Source of the DNA: JAICIG01 sp035532215
Lineage (GTDB): Bacteria > Planctomycetota > Planctomycetia > Pirellulales > JAICIG01
Direction: 5' to 3'
Length of the DNA: 12,112 bases
Assembly (NCBI GenBank): GCA_035532215.1
Contig: DATKRK010000432.1
Coordinates: 1 to 12,112, forward strand
The position numbers were made by a program, and so were the translations under genes. The notes below the pieces were generated by a model. It searched no databases, was not told where the DNA came from, and worked only from the letters and a program-made list of their open reading frames with translations. Numbering within the stretch: position 1 is the stretch's first letter; every line of letters starts with the position of its first letter. Of the stretch, positions 1 through 7,100 are shown piece by piece.

Positions 1-684
1 GCCCTGGTCCATGCTTACCGTCCCCAAGGTCGGCAGGCTGTCGAGATAAACCGTGCCGAATCCGCTGTCGTTGGTCAACACATTATCGCTGACAACATCG
101 TCATGGGCTACCTGATAGTAGTCATCGTTGGCGACAGGCCCAAAGTCCATCGGCGAAACAGTGCTCGAAGTGTTTGGCGCCGGCGCGGCCGCATGCACCA
201 CGTCGGTCGTGCCCGTCAATGCCTGGCTCGGGCTATGAGAGCCGCCGCCACCCCCTCCACCACCCGCGCCAGCGCTGCCACCGCTGCCACTGCCTGGGGC
301 CGGGCTCGGGCTAGTCCCGATCCCCAGGCTAAGTGGCGCGGCGGGGCGGGGAGAAGTAGGCGCCTCCATTTCGATGTCGGGGCCGAGCTTCTCGCTCATC
401 TTGGTCGAGTGGCTCAGGTCGAGTTCGTCGCGGAACAACTGGTCGATCGGCTCGGGTTCCGGGCGACCGTTGGCCTTGGGCGGCGCGGCGATGGGCGTGG
501 TCGGCAGGGCCACTTCCATCTTCTCAGGCGCCCACGCGTGCCTCGGCTCGACTGGCTTAGGCGGCGCGATGAGCATGGTCTCGGTTTGTGCGGCGGCAAT
601 CGCTGCACCGATCAACACAAGCGTATCGCTAGGGGCGATGCGGAGTTCGAGGGCCTCGAAACGACGACGTGCGCGCAATGCCAT
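1..684 (-). CDS. LEPR-XLL surface/secreted protein, N-terminal part (runs off left edge)
   Basis: The minus strand is open from the ATG at 684-682 to the window edge: 228 codons with no stop. The start is supported by GAGGT (minus-strand reading of 692-696), 7 nt upstream. The protein begins with basic residues (MALRARRR) and then FEALELRIAPS at 9-19, matching the planctomycete LEPR-XLL N-terminal motif. A short hydrophobic stretch follows (TLVLIGAAIAAA, 21-32). Residues about 40-180 are Pro/Ala/Gly/Ser-rich and look disordered, with a run of eight glycines near 141-148. From about 182 the sequence VANDDYYQVAHDD, followed by VLTNDS at 201-206, matches the start of cadherin-like/Ig-like VCBS-type domains (typical form ANDD-Y-V-ED...VLxND). 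By family habit the missing part should hold further adhesive repeats. It is divergent from the giant surface-protein gene and probably an envelope protein of unknown function. The reading frame and motif are secure; the role is inferred. Confidence 0.85.
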   Translation of the reverse strand, partial: MALRARRRFEALELRIAPSDTLVLIGAAIAAAQTETMLIAPPKPVEPRHAWAPEKMEVALPTTPIAAPPKANGRPEPEPIDQLFRDELDLSHSTKMSEKLGPDIEMEAPTSPRPAAPLSLGIGTSPSPAPGSGSGGSAGAGGGGGGGGSHSPSQALTGTTDVVHAAAPAPNTSSTVSPMDFGPVANDDYYQVAHDDVVSDNVLTNDSGFGTVYLDSLPTLGTVSMDQG

Positions 685-691
685 CGCATGT

Positions 692-696
692 ACCTC
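692..696 (-). promoter_or_regulatory. Ribosome binding site for the left LEPR-XLL gene
   Basis: Read on the minus strand this is GAGGT, placed 7 nt before the ATG at 684. It decides the start: another ATG lies 5 nt upstream of the chosen one but is out of frame with the LEPR-XLL motif. Confidence 0.6.
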
Positions 697-771
697 GCGA
701 GTTCAAGAAGGTGAACCGCAGAGACGTGCGCGAGGTGCAAAGGCCCCTTGCCCCTCACACAACCGGCATTC

Positions 772-797
772 TTACATAGTCTGAATGCCATCTTCAA
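772..797 (-). promoter_or_regulatory. Weak candidate promoter for the left LEPR-XLL gene
   Basis: Reading the minus strand, TTGAAG (797-792) is followed about 13-17 bp later by overlapping AT-rich hexamers (TATGTA, TAAGAA). Neither spacing nor sequence is close to the consensus. It is listed because this patch is one of the few AT-rich spots upstream of the start at 684. Confidence 0.15.
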
Positions 798-1012
798 GAA
801 AATAATGGACGGGCAGGCGTCTTTTCTTAAACTTTTTTCTGGAGGAAGATCAGCGTCAGGAAGAGTAGTGGGTCGCTCGCAGGGAATATCCGTCGGGGCC
901 ACACTTGCCCACGCTGCAAGCAGAGCCGGCGGGCCCCGCGGCCGCCTTGCTCGGCCGCCGTCAAAATCAACCCAATTCCTCTGCATTTTGCGCGTTTTGA
1001 CCGCCCAGATTC

Positions 1013-1041
1013 TTGCGGCCCCTGTAACGCCTGACTATGCT
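1013..1041 (+). promoter_or_regulatory. Candidate sigma-70-type promoter of the giant surface-protein gene
   Basis: TTGCGG (1013-1018) lies 17 bp from TATGCT (1036-1041). The spacing is ideal and the hexamers match the consensus moderately (3/6 and 4/6). Transcription would start near 1048, giving a leader of about 114 nt. This is a weak pattern match in a GC-rich genome, and planctomycete promoters are poorly characterised, so it is a candidate only. Confidence 0.28.
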
Positions 1042-1049
1042 CGAATCTA

Positions 1050-1081
1050 CTGAATCAGTCAGGCAAGTCGCTGAATCAGTC
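1050..1081. repeat. Pair of 11-bp direct repeats with internal dyad (operator-like)
   Basis: CTGAATCAGTC occurs at 1050-1060 and again at 1071-1081, so the period is 21 bp, two helical turns. Each copy contains CTGA-A-TCAG, a dyad around a central base, which is the shape expected of a dimeric regulator's half-site pair. The first copy overlaps the right arm of a further inverted repeat (1030-1036 with 1057-1063). The pair lies just downstream of the candidate promoter for the gene at 1162. Regulator binding is inferred; the repeats themselves are seen directly. Confidence 0.5.
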
Positions 1082-1150
1082 CTGGAACAACAGCAGTAGA
1101 GCAATTCTTTTTGCCGGGGCGGGGCCATCGTCCGCCGGCGCAGATCCCCT

Positions 1151-1156
1151 GGGGAG
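1151..1156 (+). promoter_or_regulatory. Ribosome binding site of the giant surface-protein gene
   Basis: GGGGAG lies 5 nt before the ATG at 1162. It favours that ATG over the in-frame TTG at 1111, which would add 17 residues that look non-coding (Gly/Pro/Arg-rich) and has no ribosome site. Confidence 0.65.
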
Positions 1157-1161
1157 ACACT

Positions 1162-4100
1162 ATGGTTCAGCGGCGCCGCGCGCGGCGAAGCACTCGGAAG
1201 CTTCGTCAACTTGGCTCGAAGGCGCAAGGACGCTTAACTCTCGAAAGGCTGGAAGTCCGGCAACTTCTCACGGCCACGGGCTACGAACAGTTGAACCTGG
1301 TCAGCGACCAGAACGGGGTCGCCCTGCTCCAAGATCCGAACCTGATCAATCCTTACGGGCTTGCCCTGGCCAGCGGCAGCGGCGACGTTTGGGTGGCCAA
1401 CACCGGCAGCAACACGCTCAGCCGGTTCAATGGCGCCGTGAGCGGATCGGCCTTCGATCAGAACCCGTTGTCCATTACCAGTTTGCCCTCGGGGGTGACA
1501 GGACCCACCGGGCTGGTGGCCAACTCGACGAGCGATTTCGTCGTCACGCAGGGCAGCGGTCAGGGGCCCGCGCCCTTCATTTTCGCCTCGCACAACGGCC
1601 AACTCAGCGTCGTGGAGACATTGACCACCGACACGGCGACGGCCGCCAACAACGCCGCGGCCAGTTCCTATTACACCGGGCTGGCGCTCGTCACGAACAA
1701 CTCGACCAACAACCTGTATGCGACCAACTTTTCGGCCGGAACGATCGTCAAGTTCGGAACCGACTTTCAGGTCACGGCCATCGGCAGTGCGTTTCAAGAT
1801 TCGACCCTGACCAACGCCGGCTACGCTCCCTACAACATTCAGGTGCTCACCGTCAGCGGCACGCCGCTGGTGTTCGTGACTTACGCCAAGCAAGATACGA
1901 CCAACCCGCAGAACGTTGCCTCCGACTCCCACGGCGCGATCGACGTCTATGGATTGGACGGCACGCTCTTGACGCAATTAGTCGGCACGAGCGACACGCA
2001 TCTTGACGCTCCTTGGGGCCTGGCGATCGCTCCGGCCAACTTCGGCGATTTGAGCAACGACCTGCTGGCGGCCAACGGCGACGGCACGATCCAGGCCTAC
2101 TCGCTGACGCTCGGCGCCAGTTCCACGCCCACGGCGGCCTACGCCGGCACGCTCGACGATTCGTCGGGCGCGGCAATCCACATCGACGGCCTGCACGGCT
2201 TGGCCTTCGGCAACGCGGCCACGGCGGGCGACGCGAGCGCGCTCTTTTTCTCGGCCGGCGGCAGCAATGGGCAGCACGGCTTAGTCGGCGAATTGGTCGA
2301 CGCCGCCAACCCGATTTCCGTGCAAGGCACGAACTTCACCGCCACCGAAGGCGCGACCTTCAGCGGCGCGCTGGCGGCGTTTACTCCGCAGGCGAGCCTA
2401 GCGGGCGATACCTTCACCGCCACGATCGACTGGGGCGACGGCACGAGCGCCACTTCGGGCGTGGTCACATCCGACGGCAGCGGCGGCTTCCTGGTTTCGG
2501 GCACGCACGTCTACGCCATCGACGGCAGCGTCTCGCCTGTGACGATCAGCATCGTCGATACGACGACGAGCGGAAACACGGCCTCGGCGACGGTTTCGGC
2601 GCGGGTCATCGAAGCCGATTTGACGGGCACGGCCGTCGCCGTTTCGGCGACCGAAGGGACGGCGTTCAACGGCGTTCCTGTGGCGATCTTTACCGATCCG
2701 GCGGCCAACGCCACGCATTCCGGGTTCACGGCGGCGATCAATTGGGGCGACGGCACGAGCGTCGCATCGGGCAGCGTGAGCGGCTCGAACGGAACGTTTA
2801 CGGTTTCCGGCTCGCACACGTATGCCACGCAGGGCCCGGTGAGCGGGCTGGTCGTCACGATTTCCGAAGGCGCAGCGACGCCGATTCCAATCACCATCGT
2901 CGGTTCGGCGACCGTCGCCGACGCCGACACGCTGAGCGCCACCGCAACGCCGATTTCGATCGCCGAAGGCGCAACCTTCTCGGGCCAGGTGGCGACGTTC
3001 AGCGATACCTATACTCTGACCCCGGCCGGCAGCTTCACGGCCACGGTCGATTGGGGCGACGGTCACAGTTCGACCGTAACGCCGACCGGCGCCAGCGGCC
3101 AGTTCACGATCGACGGCACGCACGTTTACGCCGACGAAGGTTCGCCGAGCGTTACCGTCACGATCGTCGAGAACGGCAGCGGCGCCACGGCCTCGGCCAT
3201 CGCCTCGGCTGCGGCCACGGTCGCCGAAGGAGATTCGTTCACGGCGAGCGGCGCGACGATTTACGCGACGGCAGGCTCGGCGTTTACCGGCGTGGTGGCG
3301 ACTTTTACGGACAGCCTGCCCGGCACGCCGGCCAGCGATCTGACTGCGACGATCGATTGGGGCGACGGCACGTCGATCGACAACGTAAGCCCCAGCGGCA
3401 CGAGCGGCACGTTCACCGTGAGCGGTACGCACACCTACGCTTCGTTCGGCCCGCCGCATACCGTGATGGTGGTGCTGCACGAAAGCTCGCCGGGTTCGGC
3501 CAGTGCGACCGCCACGAGCACGGCCTTCGCTCTCGATCCGAATCTGAGCGGCGCGCCGGCCTCGATTTCCTCGACCGAAGGGGTCGCGATCCCGACCAAC
3601 ACCACGGTGGCCACGTTCACCGATTCCAACGGCGGGGCTACGACTGGCGATTTCACGGCCACGATCGATTGGGGCGACGGCACGACGCCCGACTCAGGCT
3701 CGATCAGCGAAGCGAACGGGACCTTTACGGTTGCGGGCGGCCACACGTACGCCCAGAGCGGCGATTTCACGATTTCGGCGACCGTGTTCGAAACCGCGAC
3801 GCCTTCGTCGCCGGCCGCGGTGATCGACAGCCCGGCGACGATCAGCGGGGCGGCGATCACGGTCAACGCGAATCCAATCGGCGCGACCGAAGGCTCGCAA
3901 GGCGCCTTTACGAATCTGCAAGTCGCTACGTTTACGTCCGACGATGCGGCTCTGTTGAGCAGCGATTTCTCGGCCACGATCGACTGGGGCGACGGCACAA
4001 GCTCGACCCCGGCCTCCGGCGATGTCTCGATTACCGCCGGCTCCAACGGAACCTTCACCGTCACTGGCGCCCACACCTATCTGGAAGAAGCCCCCGGCGC

Positions 4101-7100
4101 AAGCGCTTTGACGATGACCGTGACGATCGCCGAAAACGCGACGCTGGGCGCGACCGCCTCGGCCACGGCCGCGGCCACCGTCGCCGAAGGCGACATCTTT
4201 CCCGCGGGCTCGACGACCGCTGGCTTGACCACCCAGGAAGGCACGACCTATAGCGGGCCGGTCGCCACGTTCGTCGACAGCAACACGCTGGCCGACCCGA
4301 ACGGTTTCACCGCTGTCATCGATTGGGGCGACGGCATGAGCGTCACTTCGGGCCAAGTGACCGGAACGAACGGCACGCTCACCGTCACTGGAAGCCACAA
4401 GTACGCCAACGACGGGGACTACACACTGACGGTGAACCTCGTCGATGCAGCCCCCGGCACGGCCGAAGCCGTCGCCAGCGGCACGGCTACTGTCAACGAA
4501 GACTCGGGTTTCGCCATTACGCCGGCGTCGATTACCGGGACTGAAGGCCAGACACTCTCGGGCGTGACGGTCGCCACCTTCACCGACACGGGCAGCAATC
4601 AGCCGGCTTCGCACTATACGGCGACGATCGACTGGGGCGACGGCACGACCTCTTCCACGACCGATTCCACGAGCGACGTCTCGGTCATCGGTTCCAACGG
4701 CACGTTCTCCGTCCAGGGAAGCCACACTTACGCCGACGAAGGCCCGCTCCACCCTGTGATCACGATCGCCGAGCAAAACTCGCCAGCTACGATTTCCGCC
4801 ACCGGGACGGCGACAATGGCCGACGCCGACGTGCTTTCGGCCAGCGGCACGACCATTTCGCCCGCCGTGGGAACGACCTTCACCGGAACGGTCGCGACAT
4901 TCACCAATACTTACGCCGGCGCCACGACCGGCGGCTTCACGGCCACGATCGATTGGGGCGACGGCACGAGCAGTTCGTCGGGCGGATCGGTCACGCTCGC
5001 TGGCGGCACGTTCACCGTCCAGGGCAGCCACGTTTACGCCTCGGCGGGTCAAGATGTGATCACCGTCACCATCAAAGACACGGACGGGACGGCCAGCGCG
5101 ACGGCGACGAGCACGGCCAGCGTCAGCGCTGCGACCAAAACGGCATCCATCTCGGGCCGCATCTTCGACGACGTAAACGTCAACGGTCAATTGGACTCCG
5201 GCGAAGCGGGCCTCGCTGGGCGGACGGTGTTTCTGAATATCGACGGCAGCGGCATTCCCGACTCCAACAACCCTTCGGCCACCACCGACGCGAGCGGCAA
5301 CTACACGTTCACCAGCCTGGCAGCGGGCAGTTACACGGTCATGGAAGTGATTTCCGCCAATCATGGCGTAACGCTGACGACCAAAGAACAAGCCGTGACG
5401 CTCGCCGATGGCCAGGCATTAACGGGCGTCAATCTCGGCAACGTCCTGACCAGCACGATTCTGCCGCTTCCGGTCTCGACGGGCGGCGGCCCTCTCGGGT
5501 CGAGCGACGCCAACACGGCCTATATCAATGCGGTTTATCAGAGCGTTCTGGGGCATGCCCCAGACACCACCGGCCTGGCTTATTGGCAGCAGCAACTGGC
5601 CTCGGGCGCGGCCCGCAGCGAAGTCGCGCAGGGCGTTTGGGACTCGCCCGAGCACCGCGGAGCGGAAGTCGAGCAGTTCTATCAGGAATTCCTGGGCCGC
5701 GCCTCCGACGCTGCGGGCAAGGCCTTCTGGGTCAACGCCTTCAGCCAGTCTTGGGTCACCGAGCAGGTCGAAGTCGCCGGATTCGTCAGTTCGGCCGAGT
5801 ACACGAACCTTCACTCGGGCAATACGAACTTCGTCGACGCGCTGTTCAACGACGTGGCCCAGCGCCCGGCCGACTCGGCCGGCGAAAGCCAGTGGGTGAG
5901 TCAACTCAACGCCGGCAAGTCGCCCCTCGACGTGGCATTTGGCTTTATCTACGGGCAAGAGGCGAGCACGGCCTTGGTCAACGGTTTGTACTCCACGCTC
6001 TTGCACCGTACGCCCGACAGCGTCAGCCTGCAAATGTGGGTCGGCGACCTTACGGCTCGCACCCTGAGCGCCGAGCAGGTGGCCGTGCAGCTTCTGGCCT
6101 CCGACGAGTATTTCAACCACGTCTCGGGCGACACTTCGCCGGCGTTCACCAGCGCCGCCAGCGACACGTTCACCGCGGGTTCGGCGGGCAGCTTCACGAT
6201 CAGCACCAGCGGTTCTCCGACGGCGTCGTCGATCAGCCGCTCGGGCTCGCTGCCCAGCGGCGTGACGTTCGTCGACAAGGGCGACGGCACGGCCACGATC
6301 AGCGGCACGCCGGCGGCGAACTCGACCGGCACGTACAAACTGACGCTGACGGCCAGCAACGGCGTTTCGCCCGACGCCACGCAAACCTTCGCCCTGACGG
6401 TCAACGGCGCTCCGGCGATCACCAGCGCCGCCAACGCCTCGTTCACCGAAGGCTTTGCGCACAGCTTCACGATCAGCACGAGCGGCCTGCCGACGGCGGC
6501 GATCAGCGAGTCGGGCTCGCTGCCCAGCGGCCTGACGTTCACCGACAACGGCGACGGTACGGCCAAACTGTCGGGCACGCCGGCGGCGGGTTCGGCCGCG
6601 ACTTACACGCTCTCGATCACGGCCAACAACGGCGTTTCGCCCAACGCCACGCAGAACTTGACGCTGACGGTCAGCGCGGCAGCCGCGCCGGCCTTCTCCA
6701 GCGGCAACAACACTTCGTTCACCGTCGGCACGGCGGGCAGCTTCATGGTCAGCACGACCGGTTCGCCGACGGCGGCGCTCAGCGAATCGGGCGCACTGCC
6801 CAGCGGCGTGACCTTCACCGACAACGGCGACGGCACGGCCACGATCCAAGGCACGCCAGCCTCAGGCACGGCCAAGGCGTACCAGATCACGCTGACCGCC
6901 GGCAACGGCGTGGGGTCCGGCGCCAGCCAGATCTTCACTTTGTCGGTCAACGGTCCGCCGGCGTTCACCAGCGCCACCACGGCTTCCTTCGCGGAAAGCA
7001 TCCAGAGCAGTTTCAAGATCAGCACCGGCGGCTTCCCGACGGCGACCATCACCGAGTCGGGTTCGCTGCCCACCGGCTTGTCATTCACGGCCAACAACGA

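Larger units (their letters stand above)
685..1161. other. Divergent intergenic region between two LEPR-XLL genes
   Basis: These 477 bp carry no convincing gene. The region holds an AT-rich patch (about 800-840), a purine-rich GGAGGA at 841-846 with no sensible start after it, a GC-rich inverted repeat (7-bp arms at 938-944 and 952-958, loop 7), a second inverted repeat (CCTGACT at 1030-1036 with AGTCAGG at 1057-1063), and the 21-bp-spaced direct repeats at 1050-1081. Because both flanking genes start outward from here, it must contain the promoters for both unless they lie inside coding sequence. Open frames crossing it lack ribosome sites and family resemblance. Confidence 0.7.

Noticed and set aside
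103..714. Plus-strand open frame of 203 codons
   Set aside because: It is antisense to the left LEPR-XLL gene, Arg/His-rich, shows no family resemblance and has no ribosome site. The minus-strand frame has a clear motif and start.
612..986. Minus-strand open frame of 124 codons across the intergenic region
   Set aside because: It overlaps the start of the left LEPR-XLL gene in another frame and reads as low-complexity GC-rich translation; no ribosome site or domain.
748..1053. Plus-strand open frame of 101 codons in the divergent intergenic region
   Set aside because: It begins with a non-ATG start without a ribosome site, has no recognisable domain, and crosses the GC-rich inverted repeat and promoter-like elements.
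2013..4253. 746-codon plus-strand frame inside the giant gene
   Set aside because: It is a shadow frame created by the repeated GC-rich codons (Arg/His-rich translation). Residues in the main frame carry all the conserved motifs.
3694..5391. 565-codon minus-strand frame and other long antisense frames
   Set aside because: These are antisense to the conserved PKD-like repeats. Absence of stops follows from codon bias and repetition; Arg/Gly/Val-rich with no family match.
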